Of a stretch of 34,285 bases of DNA, positions 1 to 7,813 are shown one piece after another. The first letter of the stretch is position 1. Every line of letters begins with the position of its first letter. The translations under genes and the position numbers were made by a program. Under the pieces are notes generated by a model, which worked only from the letters and a program-made list of their open reading frames with translations, did no database searches and was not told where the DNA came from. This DNA is from Bacillota bacterium (GTDB lineage Bacteria; Bacillota; UBA4882; UBA10575), in the NCBI GenBank assembly GCA_029782135.1, contig JAKOVI010000002.1, positions 1 to 34,285 on the forward strand. The letters are read 5' to 3'.

Positions 1-387
1 CCCGTTTCGGTACCGGCGATGGTCGGGTTGATCATGCTGGCCGGAATCGTGGTGAACAACGGGATTGTGCTGGTGGACTATACCAATATCTTAAAGAAGA
101 AAGGCTACCAGGCGGAAGAGGCCTTACTCCTGGCCGGGCCGGTCCGTTTCCGCCCAATCATGATGACGGCCTTGACGACGATTCTCGGGCTGATCCCGAT
201 GGCGATCGGGAGCGGGGATGGAGCGGAATTGCAGGCGCCAATGGCGGTGGCGGTCATTGGTGGATTAGTGGTAGCGACGGCGCTGACGCTCATTGTCGTT
301 CCTGTCTTTTACCTGAGCTTTGATTTGATCGGCCGCAAACGCCGGGCGCGAAAGGCGCAAAAGCTGCAGGCAGGTTACGAGGTTTAG
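1..387 (+). CDS. RND-family efflux transporter, C-terminal end (partial)
   Basis: The reading frame is open from base 1 to the TAG at 385-387, so only the last 128 residues are in the window. The segment MLAGIVVNNGIVLVDYTN, followed by a cytoplasmic loop with GPVRFRPIMMTALTTILGL and two more hydrophobic stretches, is the typical end of the AcrB/HAE1 type of RND pumps (last transmembrane helices). Such pumps use proton motive force to move hydrophobic compounds or metals out of the cell, usually as trimers with a periplasmic adaptor. The substrate cannot be told from this part. The protein ends in a short basic tail. A gaagagg/cctcttc inverted repeat (400-406/427-433) lies just after the stop but has no T tract. 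Confidence 0.93.
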   Translation, partial: PVSVPAMVGLIMLAGIVVNNGIVLVDYTNILKKKGYQAEEALLLAGPVRFRPIMMTALTTILGLIPMAIGSGDGAELQAPMAVAVIGGLVVATALTLIVVPVFYLSFDLIGRKRRARKAQKLQAGYEV

Positions 388-600
388 GCCTGGATGGCAG
401 AAGAGGACTATGCTCCACTTGGTTGGCCTCTTCGCCGCCGGTTTGGCAGTTCTCGATTTCAACAAGGGGGAGACCGGAAACTGGTTAATAGCATTTGACG
501 GCAAAAAATAACCAGGATTTTATGGAAAAATGGCGAACTTATGATCTTGAGTCCGACGGGCGAACTTTGTCCCAGTTGCTACAAAAATGGGAGGTAAGTC

Positions 601-1314
601 ATGAGAAAGCTATGGTTGTTCCCCCTTATTCTTTTCATTCTTCTGCTTTGCGCAGGGGGTTGGCGTTGGGAAAAAGGACCATACCAAGAACAAGGGGATT
701 TTCAGGTCCTCCATACGAGGGACCGGTGGACAGGCCAACGCTGGCTGGTTGTCTATGGCGGATTTAAAGAAATCCTTCCTCCTGCTGACGGGTGGCCTGA
801 TCCGCAGTACAGTGGCGATTGGATCCCTCATTTGACAAAGGCCGAATTTGAAGAACGGATGGAGCAGCTGCTCGCGCAACCGGAACATAAAAGCAAGTGG
901 GAAGGTTTTCAGGGGCGCCTCCGGGAACTTGAGGAAGTGAAAAGTGCAAACCAGGCCGGTTATGAGCGATACCTGGCAATCATGGAGAATGATTCCAAGG
1001 CGGCCGCGGCGGAGGAGGCGGTTTTCCACGCCTACCAGGCTTGGATCCAAGCGGACCAGGAACATGAACAAACTTCTTGGGAGCTGATGGCTTTCTATGC
1101 GGAGCTTCGGGAGAAGCTGGTGGCAGCGTACAAGACCAGCGCGCTCCAGCGGAAACAGATTGCCACCTACGTTTGGTTTCTTCTCCTGCTTACTACTTTC
1201 ATTTTTAGCCTCCACTATTTTATTCTGGAAATCAAGCGGTGGCAGCGGGTCAATGAAACCTATGAAATTGTGGAATATGTGACGAGAAATAACCGTTATC
1301 CCACCAGCCGGTGA
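601..1314 (+). CDS. Hypothetical membrane-anchored protein with coiled-coil-like middle
   Basis: This 237-residue protein is not one I recognise. It begins with a hydrophobic segment (residues about 3-20, LWLFPLILFILLLCAGGW) and has a second one near the C terminus (about 189-209, YVWFLLLLTTFIFSLHYFIL). Between them is a charged, Glu/Lys/Gln-rich region (about 80-180) that is probably helical. A likely topology has both ends inserted in the membrane with the middle outside, and a short basic cytoplasmic tail. The ATG is preceded by GGGAGGTAAGTC, a good ribosome site. The gene lies between an RND pump end and an oxidoreductase and is followed at once by a hairpin with a T run. No function is proposed. 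Confidence 0.75.
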   Translation: MRKLWLFPLILFILLLCAGGWRWEKGPYQEQGDFQVLHTRDRWTGQRWLVVYGGFKEILPPADGWPDPQYSGDWIPHLTKAEFEERMEQLLAQPEHKSKWEGFQGRLRELEEVKSANQAGYERYLAIMENDSKAAAAEEAVFHAYQAWIQADQEHEQTSWELMAFYAELREKLVAAYKTSALQRKQIATYVWFLLLLTTFIFSLHYFILEIKRWQRVNETYEIVEYVTRNNRYPTSR

Positions 1315-1330
1315 AGAGTTTGCTCCACAT

Positions 1331-1376
1331 AAACCTCCTTTTTGATGGGGAAATTAGAGCAAAAGGAGGTTTTTTC
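1331..1376 (+). terminator. Hairpin with T run whose 3' arm holds the next gene's ribosome site
   Basis: AAACCTCCTTTT (1331-1342) pairs perfectly with AAAAGGAGGTTT (1361-1372), with an 18-base loop and a T run to 1375. It starts 17 bases after the stop of the upstream gene, so it can act as its rho-independent terminator. The 3' arm contains AAAGGAGGT, the Shine-Dalgarno sequence of the oxidoreductase that starts at 1377. In any read-through transcript the ribosome site would therefore be paired. Confidence 0.6.
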
Positions 1377-2426
1377 ATGGAGAAGATCAAGATTGGTGTG
1401 ATTGGTACCGGATTGGCCTGGGAAAGGTTGCATTATCCCGCATTTCAGGAACTCGCCGGGGAATATGAGATCAGGGCGGTTTGTGACCGCGACCGGGAAG
1501 CGGCGGCAGAATGGGGGCGGCGGCTGGGGCTCCACCCGGAGCAGGATGTTTACGAAGACTACCATAAAATGTTAGCCCGGGAGGACCTCCATGCCGTTGA
1601 TATTCTGGTTCCGATCCCCCAAAACCACCAAGTTGCCGAGGAGGTAGCCCGATCCGGCAAGCATATCATCCTGGAGAAGCCTTTAGGGGCAACTTATGAG
1701 CAAGCGGTGGCAACCATTGAACTGCCTTACCGGTATGGAATAAAAATGATGATTGCCGAAAACTACCGGTACAGCGAGGAGTTTAACCTCCTACGCCGCC
1801 TGGTCCACGAGCGGAAGGTCGGCGAGGCGATCTTCTTTATATACCATAGTACCAGTTGTTTCCCTTGTGCGATGGTGAAAGATACTTTTTCCGCCAAGGA
1901 ATGGCGTCAGCATCCGGATTACCGGGGCGGCGATATCCTTGATGCGGCCATCCATGATGTGGCCGGGTTGCGTCATATCTTCGGCGGGATCAAACATCTG
2001 TCCGCGTTTGGGGTTCCGCAGAAGGATGATTTTAGTCCTTATGCCGTGATTACGGTGAATATGGAGTTTCAGAGCGGCGTGATCGGGAGTTTCTCGTATT
2101 ATCCGGCCGGACAGGAACCGCAAAAGCCATTGGTCGGGTTCCGGATTTTCGGGACGAACGGGATGCTTTACCTGGAAAACACCGACTGCGGGGTCGTGAA
2201 TGTCTTCTATAATGACGGCGGGCATGAGATGATTGGGTTTACACCGCGCCGGGGGTACTATAATGAGTTGCTCAACTTTTACCATGCGCTGATGGGAACG
2301 GAGGAGATTGCGGTTACCCCGGACGTCGAGATTGGCGATTTCCGGACGATCTATGCGATTCTGCAATCGATTACCGAACAGGATATCGTGAAGGTCGACT
2401 ATACGCGCGAGTATGCGTTGTTCTGA
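1377..2426 (+). CDS. Gfo/Idh/MocA-family oxidoreductase
   Basis: A 349-residue NAD(P)-dependent dehydrogenase of the glucose-fructose oxidoreductase/inositol dehydrogenase/MocA family, probably acting on a sugar, inositol or sugar derivative in the cytoplasm. The N-terminal Rossmann fold starts KIGVIGTGLAWERLHYPAF (residues 4-22); the family EKP motif is E100-K101-P102, and GGDILDAAIHDV (about 186-195) carries the Asp/His pair (D189, H193) expected near the substrate. The open frame extends upstream to a GTG at 1311, but the ATG at 1377 is chosen because AAAGGAGGT lies 7 bases before it and the Rossmann fold begins there. The substrate is unknown and the neighbours do not define a pathway. 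Translation may be limited by the overlapping hairpin. Confidence 0.9.
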   Translation: MEKIKIGVIGTGLAWERLHYPAFQELAGEYEIRAVCDRDREAAAEWGRRLGLHPEQDVYEDYHKMLAREDLHAVDILVPIPQNHQVAEEVARSGKHIILEKPLGATYEQAVATIELPYRYGIKMMIAENYRYSEEFNLLRRLVHERKVGEAIFFIYHSTSCFPCAMVKDTFSAKEWRQHPDYRGGDILDAAIHDVAGLRHIFGGIKHLSAFGVPQKDDFSPYAVITVNMEFQSGVIGSFSYYPAGQEPQKPLVGFRIFGTNGMLYLENTDCGVVNVFYNDGGHEMIGFTPRRGYYNELLNFYHALMGTEEIAVTPDVEIGDFRTIYAILQSITEQDIVKVDYTREYALF

Positions 2427-2515
2427 AGAAACGTGACGAAATGGGCAAAATCCGGCTTGGAACACGAGCGAAGGATGAGCTGTGATGAGCTTGGAGAGCA
2501 GAGGAGGTTTGGAGG

Positions 2516-4315
2516 ATGGAGAACGGGGAGAAAACCCTTCCCAGGAGGGAGGAGATCCCGGTCGCTTATCGCTGGCGGTTGGAGGATATTTATGCTTCCC
2601 TTGAAGAGTGGGAAGCCGACCGGCAACGTGTGGAAGAACTAATCCGGGAGTTTGAGTCGTACCAGAACAAAGTGGGTGAGTCAGCCCAGACGCTGCTGCG
2701 GGCGCTGCAAACGAGAGACCAGTTGGGCCGGATCTTGGATAAAATGCTTGTCTACACCCGGATGAAAAGGGATGAAGATAACACCAACTCTCAAAGTCAA
2801 GCGTTGGCCGACCGGGCACAGGCGATTGCCGTGCAGGTGCAGACGAAGGCCTCCTATTTTCTCCCCGAAGTGATGGCGATCCCCCAAGCCAAGCTGGAAG
2901 GGTATTTCCGGGAGGAGCCGGGGCTCGAGACTTACCGCCACTTCTTTGACGATCTGTTCCGGCGCAAGGAACATATTCTCTCCCCCGCGGAAGAGCGGAT
3001 CCTGGCGTTAAGCGGGGAGATCGGAGATAGCGGGCAGAACATCTTTACGATGTTGAACAATGCCGATTTGCGTTTCCCGGTTATCCATGATGAAGAGGGA
3101 AACGAAGTGGAGCTCACGCACGGCCGTTATCTCCGTTTCCTGGAAAGCAGGAAACAGGCGGTGCGAAAGGAAGCGTTTTTGGGAATCCACCAAACCTATC
3201 AACGCTACCGTAATACCCTGGCAGCCGCGCTCAATGCCGGCGTGAAGAGTAATGTCTTTTATACCCGGGCGCGCCGGTACCCTTCAGCGTTGGAAGCGGC
3301 CTTGGATGATGATCATATTCAGGTGAAGGTTTATGAGAACTTGATCGCCGTTGTCCGTGACCACCTGCCGCTCTTACATGAGTACCTGGCCGCTAAGCAA
3401 AAACACCTCAATCTGCCGGAGCTTCACCTGTATGATCTTTATGTTTCACCGGTGACTGGCTTTGAACTTAAGATCTCCTATGAGGAAGCCAAACAGATTG
3501 TGAAGGACGGCTTACAAACACTGGGCGAAGATTATGGCAGGCTGCTTGACCAGGCTTTCACCGGCGGCTGGGTGGATGTTTATGAAAACAGGGGGAAAAC
3601 CAGCGGGGCGTACGCCTGGGGATGTTATGACAGCCATCCCTATGTTTTACTAAATTTCCAGGGGAGGGCGAATGATCTTTTTACGATCGCGCACGAAATA
3701 GGCCATGCGCTCCATAGTTACCTGGCCAACCATGCCCAGGCCTATGTGAATGCGCATTATCCGATCATTTTGGCCGAGATCGCTTCGACCGTGAATGAGG
3801 TCCTGCTGGTTTTACACCTGATCGAACGGGCGCAGACGCGGGAAGAGAAGCTGTTTTACCTCCATCATTTTCTGGAACATTTCCGGGCAACGGTTTACCG
3901 GCAGACGATGTTTGCCGAGTTTGAAAAGATCATTCACGAACAAGTGGAAAAAGGGGAAGCGTTAACTCCGGAATGGTTGGAGGAGGAGTATTATACCCTG
4001 GTGAAAACCTATCATGGTCCGGGCGTGACCGTGGATGCAGAGATTAAGGCGGAGTGGTCGCGAATTCCCCATTTCTATTACAATTTTTATGTGTATAAAT
4101 ATGCGACCGGTTTCTGTTCGGCGGTCGCGTTTGTGCAAAAGTTCCGGGAAGAAGGGGGAGCGGCGGTCCAAAACTATCTGCGGTTACTGGCGGCCGGTGG
4201 TTCTGATTACCCCTTGGAGCTATTAAAAAGAGCCGGGGTCGATCTCTCCGTTCCCGAACCGCTGGTGGCGGCGATGTCGATGTTTAAGCAATTGGTCAAG
4301 GAGTTTGCCGGGTGA
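2516..4315 (+). CDS. pepF: Oligoendopeptidase F (M3 family zinc metallopeptidase)
   Basis: A 599-residue cytoplasmic M3 peptidase that cuts short peptides inside the chain. The zinc site is visible as HEIGH (residues 393-397) with the third ligand E421 in LAEIASTVNE. Length and the helical N-terminal half match PepF/PepB of Bacillota. The ATG at 2516 has AGGAGGT 7 bases upstream. The gene starts 90 bases after the oxidoreductase and may share its transcript. It runs convergently into the ferritin-like gene, and I saw no clear terminator in the 40 bases between them. The family turns over peptides imported or released by proteolysis; a specific role here cannot be inferred. Confidence 0.95.
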   Translation: MENGEKTLPRREEIPVAYRWRLEDIYASLEEWEADRQRVEELIREFESYQNKVGESAQTLLRALQTRDQLGRILDKMLVYTRMKRDEDNTNSQSQALADRAQAIAVQVQTKASYFLPEVMAIPQAKLEGYFREEPGLETYRHFFDDLFRRKEHILSPAEERILALSGEIGDSGQNIFTMLNNADLRFPVIHDEEGNEVELTHGRYLRFLESRKQAVRKEAFLGIHQTYQRYRNTLAAALNAGVKSNVFYTRARRYPSALEAALDDDHIQVKVYENLIAVVRDHLPLLHEYLAAKQKHLNLPELHLYDLYVSPVTGFELKISYEEAKQIVKDGLQTLGEDYGRLLDQAFTGGWVDVYENRGKTSGAYAWGCYDSHPYVLLNFQGRANDLFTIAHEIGHALHSYLANHAQAYVNAHYPIILAEIASTVNEVLLVLHLIERAQTREEKLFYLHHFLEHFRATVYRQTMFAEFEKIIHEQVEKGEALTPEWLEEEYYTLVKTYHGPGVTVDAEIKAEWSRIPHFYYNFYVYKYATGFCSAVAFVQKFREEGGAAVQNYLRLLAAGGSDYPLELLKRAGVDLSVPEPLVAAMSMFKQLVKEFAG

Positions 4316-4355
4316 AGAGAGCGGAACAAACAGTATTCAACCTTGGCTGTTGTAA

Positions 4356-4883
4356 CTACCGGAGGGCGGGGCCGGTTGAAGAGCCGGATAACAGGATCGT
4401 CAGGATCATCCCGTGCTGTGCTTCGGCGGCCCCGATTTTATAGAATAAACACCGCAGGTACATATCGGGGGCGGTGAGGAATTCATCGCCATATTTGAGG
4501 TAATCATTGCTCTCCGCGAAAAGGCGTTGGCGGAGTGCGCCCTGATAGGAATCGATTGACGGGGGAGAAGCCGGAAGAACTCTTCCCGGCCGGCCGGTAA
4601 TCTGGCGGTAAACGGTACGCAGGTAGGCGGCATGCCTGGCCTCATCTTTGGCCAATTTGCGGAGGAGTTCCTTTTCTCCAGAACCTGGGGCCAAGGCGGC
4701 CAGTTGTTGATAATAAAGCGAAGCGGAAGTTTCTTCGGCGATGAACTCGAGTAATTTATCAGCCAGTTTCCGGAAATAGTAATACCATTCGTTGATCCTA
4801 ACCACCTCCCAAAGGAATTTTGGGGGAACGGGGTTTTGGTAAAAACCTATGATTGGGAGTGGCGAAAAATGTTCTTGTTCCAC
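4356..4883 (-). CDS. Ferritin-like / rubrerythrin-like domain protein
   Basis: A four-helix-bundle protein of up to 175 residues. Metal-site-like motifs are EETSASLYYQQLA in the first helix pair, DEARHAAYLR next, and EAQHGMILT in the last helix, giving the E...ExxH pattern of ferritin-like di-iron proteins; a middle ESNDYLKYGDE segment may supply a further ligand. No rubredoxin-type Cys pairs are present. Role is probably iron or peroxide handling, inferred only from the fold. The start is uncertain. The open frame begins at GTG 4883, which has no well-spaced ribosome site. A strong GGGAGGT (minus strand, about 4802-4808) lies inside the frame, just before the helical domain, but there is no ATG, GTG or TTG at the right distance, only ATC. 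The 5' end overlaps the RNase J promoter. Confidence 0.75.
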   Translation of the reverse strand: MEQEHFSPLPIIGFYQNPVPPKFLWEVVRINEWYYYFRKLADKLLEFIAEETSASLYYQQLAALAPGSGEKELLRKLAKDEARHAAYLRTVYRQITGRPGRVLPASPPSIDSYQGALRQRLFAESNDYLKYGDEFLTAPDMYLRCLFYKIGAAEAQHGMILTILLSGSSTGPALR

Positions 4884-4903
4884 CTTTTTTCTTTTGTTAT
4901 AAT
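4875..4903 (+). promoter_or_regulatory. Sigma-A type promoter for the RNase J gene
   Basis: TTGTTC (4875-4880), a 17-base spacer and a perfect TATAAT (4898-4903) point toward the RNase J gene, giving a leader of about 110 bases. The -35 box lies inside the 5' end of the divergent ferritin-like frame if its GTG start is used. Confidence 0.7.
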
Positions 4904-4954
4904 AAAAAGGGTTAACGGTAATTATTTACCAATTCCTGTATAGTAAGGACTGTG

Positions 4955-4986
4955 AAGACCGTCAGACGGGAGGCGGTCTTTGGTTA
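4955..4986 (+). terminator. Hairpin in the RNase J leader (possible attenuator)
   Basis: AAGACCG (4955-4961) pairs with CGGTCTT (4974-4980); two further pairs, one of them G-T, extend the stem to 9 bp with an 8-base loop. A weak T-rich tail (TTTGGTT) follows. It sits between the promoter at 4875-4903 and the TTG start at 5022, so it could act as a leader terminator or a stability element. Weak as a terminator because the T tract is short. Confidence 0.4.
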
Positions 4987-5021
4987 TATGGATAAAAAGA
5001 CTAGTGGAGGTGTTTTTTTTA

Positions 5022-6686
5022 TTGCCCAAACAGAACAAGCTCTCCCTGATTCCGCTCGGCGGGTTGGGGGAGATCGGCAAAAATATGACGGTTGTTGAAT
5101 ACAAGAACCAAATCTTGGTGATTGATGCCGGAATCATGTTTCCGGAGGAAGAGATGCTCGGCATTGACCTGGTCATTCCCGATATTACCTATTTGGTTGA
5201 GAACAAAGAGAAAGTGTTGGGGTTAATTTTAACCCATGGTCACGAAGACCATATTGGAGCCTTGCCCTACGTCTTGCCCCAGCTAAATATCCCAATTTAC
5301 GGTTCGCGTTTAACCCTCGGGCTGGCGGAGGCCAAACTGCAGGAGCACGGCCTGGACCGGAATGCGCAGTTAATCCCGGTTAATCCGGGGGATTCGGTGA
5401 AGATTGGCACGTTTAAGGTTGATTTCATTAATGTCAACCATAGTATCGCGGGGGTCTTAGGGCTGGCGATCCATACGCCGGTAGGGACCATTGTCCATAC
5501 GGCCGATTTTAAAATCGACCATACCCCCGTTGATGGTGACCCCTTGGACTTCCGCAAATTTGCCGAACTGGGTGAGAAGGGCGTGTTGGTGCTCCTCTCG
5601 GACAGCACAAATGTAGAACGGGAGGGGTATACGGTTTCCGAGCGGGTCCTGGCCGAGAAGTTTGAGGAGCTCTTTCTCCGGGCGGAAGGCCGTTTGATCG
5701 TGGCCACCTTCTCTTCCAACATCCACCGGGTACAACAAGTGGTGAATGCGGCGATCGTGCACAACCGGAAGGTCGCCTTTGTCGGCCGCAGTATGATTAA
5801 TGTGGTATCGATCGCCAAGGATCTTGGTTATCTGCAGATCCCGGAGGGGATCGAGGTTGATTTGGACCAGCTTGACCGGCTACCGGCGAACCAGGTTGCG
5901 ATTGTTACAACCGGCAGTCAGGGTGAACCTTTGTCGGCGCTTTCGCGGATGGCGATGGGAGAACACCGGAAGGTCGCCATCATGCCGGGGGATACTGTGA
6001 TTATTTCGGCGTCGGCGATTCCTGGGAATGAGAAACTGATTGCCCGGACGATCAATCACCTCTTTAAACAGGGAGCGAATGTCGTTTACGAGAGTACGAC
6101 CGGTGTCCACGTCTCCGGACATGCCCGGCAGGAAGAGTTGAAACTGATGTTGAATCTGGTGAAACCAAAATTTTTCGTACCGGTGCACGGGGAATACCGG
6201 CATCTTGTCCAGCATGCCAACTTGGCCAAAGAGATTGGGATCCCCAGTGAGAATGTGTTTATTGCCGAAAATGGGGATGTCTTGGAGTTTACCCCGGATT
6301 CTGGACGGTTGGCGGGGCGGGTAACCGCCGGCCGGGTTTTTGTAGACGGTTTAGGTGTCGGCGATGTCGGCAGCGTTGTTCTGCGTGACCGTAAACAACT
6401 CTCACAGGACGGGATTTTGATTGCGGTGATTACGATTGACCGTGACAACGGGAAGATTCTGGCCGGTCCGGATATTGTCTCACGTGGTTTTGTCTACGTC
6501 CGGGAGGCCGAGTCCCTCATGGACGAGGTGAAAAGCAGGGTAAAAGCCGTGCTTGATAACTGTCTAACCCAGGAAAACTGTGACTGGTCGATGATGAAAG
6601 GCCGGGTGCGGGAAGCCTTGAGCAAGTTCCTGTACGAAAAGACGAAACGGCGTCCGATGATTCTCCCGATTATCATGGAAGTTTAA
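5022..6686 (+). CDS. Ribonuclease J
   Basis: A 554-residue metallo-beta-lactamase/beta-CASP ribonuclease, the Bacillota enzyme for 5'-to-3' exonucleolytic and endonucleolytic mRNA decay and rRNA maturation. The zinc motif HGHEDH is at residues 72-77 and further family motifs include the HTADFK segment, DSTNVEREGYT, the beta-CASP ATFSSNIHRVQQ block, VSGHA and VPVHGEYRHL. Length matches RNase J1/J2. The open frame starts at TTG 4980, but TTG 5022 is chosen: GTGGAGGTG lies 9 bases upstream and the protein then begins LPKQNKLSLIPLGG, as in the family. I cannot tell RnjA from RnjB. Its own promoter and leader hairpin lie upstream, and a terminator follows the stop. Confidence 0.96.
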   Translation: MPKQNKLSLIPLGGLGEIGKNMTVVEYKNQILVIDAGIMFPEEEMLGIDLVIPDITYLVENKEKVLGLILTHGHEDHIGALPYVLPQLNIPIYGSRLTLGLAEAKLQEHGLDRNAQLIPVNPGDSVKIGTFKVDFINVNHSIAGVLGLAIHTPVGTIVHTADFKIDHTPVDGDPLDFRKFAELGEKGVLVLLSDSTNVEREGYTVSERVLAEKFEELFLRAEGRLIVATFSSNIHRVQQVVNAAIVHNRKVAFVGRSMINVVSIAKDLGYLQIPEGIEVDLDQLDRLPANQVAIVTTGSQGEPLSALSRMAMGEHRKVAIMPGDTVIISASAIPGNEKLIARTINHLFKQGANVVYESTTGVHVSGHARQEELKLMLNLVKPKFFVPVHGEYRHLVQHANLAKEIGIPSENVFIAENGDVLEFTPDSGRLAGRVTAGRVFVDGLGVGDVGSVVLRDRKQLSQDGILIAVITIDRDNGKILAGPDIVSRGFVYVREAESLMDEVKSRVKAVLDNCLTQENCDWSMMKGRVREALSKFLYEKTKRRPMILPIIMEV

Positions 6687-6697
6687 CCTGATTGTTA

Positions 6698-6725
6698 CTC
6701 CCGTGGCGGCGGGAGGATTTTTTTA
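6698..6725 (+). terminator. Rho-independent terminator after RNase J
   Basis: CTCCCG (6698-6703) pairs with CGGGAG (6710-6715) around a 6-base loop, followed by GATTTTTTT. It starts 12 bases after the RNase J stop codon and separates that gene from aroE. Confidence 0.75.
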
Positions 6726-6807
6726 TCTCTTGAGATCTTTTCTTCGGAAGACGATTGAATTAAGGCTGAAACGGAAAGCCGGAGGATGGGTTGAAGGAGG
6801 ACGAAGC

Positions 6808-7677
6808 TTGTTTATTGACCAGGTAAAACTGTACGGTGTTTTTGGGGATCCGGTGGCACACTCGCTTTCTCCCCATTTTCAAAACGAAGCTTTTAAACTC
6901 TTAGGAGTTAACGGATTGTATTTAAAATTCCGGATTACCGCGGAGCAGTTGCCGGCGGCGATCGCGGCGGTTCGTTGTCTGGAGTTTGGCGGGGTAAACA
7001 TCACCATCCCGCATAAAGAGGCGGTCACCCCTTATTTGGACCGGTTGGAGGGTGATGCCAAGTTAACCGGTTCGGTGAATACCATCTTACGGCGGGACGA
7101 CGAGTTAATCGGGTATAGTACCGACGGGGAAGGCTTTCTGCTCTCCTTACGTCACCAGGCCGGTTTCGAGCCAAGGGGAAAGAAGGTTATTCTCCTCGGT
7201 GTGGGGGGCGCAGCACGGGCGCTTGCCTTCCGGTTGGTGCAGGAGGGGATCGCTGCGCTCTATCTGGTCGGGCGGGACCGGGAAAAGACGGAGCGCCTCT
7301 GTCAGGCGCTCCGGGAAAAAACCGGTTTCTCCGCAGAAGCAGTTCTCTTCGGGACTTCCCGGTTAAAGATGATCGCCGCCCAAGCCGGCCTGGTAGTGAA
7401 TACTACTCCGCTGGGTATGTACCCGGAGACGAAACTTTTCCCGCCCTTTCCTCTGGAGGATTGTCCGCGGGACTGTTTGGTCTGTGATTTGATCTACCAT
7501 CCTTTGACCACGACATTTTTGCGCAGGGCCGGCGCGTTGAAGCTGCCAACGTTGAGTGGGTTGGGGATGCTGGTCTATCAGGGTATTTTGGCCTGTCAAA
7601 TCTGGACTGGTCTAACGCCGCCGTTTTCCCCGTTATATCAGCTACTGGAGGGAATTCTCCAACAGGAGGAGCAATGA
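6808..7677 (+). CDS. aroE: Shikimate dehydrogenase (NADP+)
   Basis: A 289-residue enzyme reducing 3-dehydroshikimate to shikimate in the cytoplasm. Visible motifs: SLSP at 19-22 for substrate binding; NITIPHK ending in catalytic K70; NT at 91-92; STDGEG with D106, the partner of the catalytic Lys; LGVGGAARALAFRL for the NADP fold; and NTTPLGMYP. The open frame reaches back to 6703, but the upstream part overlaps the RNase J terminator and does not resemble AroE. TTG 6808 is preceded by AAGGAGG at 7 bases, and the protein then has normal length. It heads the shikimate cluster. Its stop overlaps a small ORF with its own good ribosome site. Confidence 0.95.
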   Translation: MFIDQVKLYGVFGDPVAHSLSPHFQNEAFKLLGVNGLYLKFRITAEQLPAAIAAVRCLEFGGVNITIPHKEAVTPYLDRLEGDAKLTGSVNTILRRDDELIGYSTDGEGFLLSLRHQAGFEPRGKKVILLGVGGAARALAFRLVQEGIAALYLVGRDREKTERLCQALREKTGFSAEAVLFGTSRLKMIAAQAGLVVNTTPLGMYPETKLFPPFPLEDCPRDCLVCDLIYHPLTTTFLRRAGALKLPTLSGLGMLVYQGILACQIWTGLTPPFSPLYQLLEGILQQEEQ

Positions 7678-7764
7678 ATGGCGCGCGGAGGGGAGGTTTC
7701 AGATCTGGCGCCGGCGGTGGCGGATGGCAGGAAATACTTGCACGATCGCGAAATATGTAGTTGA
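7678..7764 (+). CDS. Tiny ORF after aroE, possible gene remnant
   Basis: A 28-codon ORF (starts MARGGEVSDLAPAV, ends before TGA 7762-7764) begins 1 base after the aroE stop, with AGGAGGA (7664-7670) at a good distance of 7 bases. An overlapping ATG at 7674 also opens a short frame ending at TAG 7758-7760. The strong ribosome site so close to the aroE stop is what one expects of a following operon gene, but nothing recognisable follows. It may be the 5' stub of a lost gene, since type IV pilus genes often follow aroE in clostridial relatives (known arrangement), or a leader peptide. Confidence 0.3.
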   Translation: MARGGEVSDLAPAVADGRKYLHDREICS

Positions 7765-7813
7765 CCGATTGTCATCTTTTAACGGAATAAAACGAGCGGG
7801 AGGGTGAGCTGGA

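Noticed and set aside
495-767. 90-codon plus-strand frame before the 601 gene
   Set aside because: Its start has no good ribosome site and it overlaps the following gene; no recognisable motif. A small real ORF at its start (from 520) cannot be excluded.
610-1215. 201-codon minus-strand frame over the membrane-protein gene
   Set aside because: The plus-strand gene has a proper ribosome site and membrane segments; the antisense frame has neither.
1791-2819. 342-codon minus-strand frame over the oxidoreductase/pepF junction
   Set aside because: It is antisense to two well-supported genes, has no family motif, and its composition follows the complementary frames.
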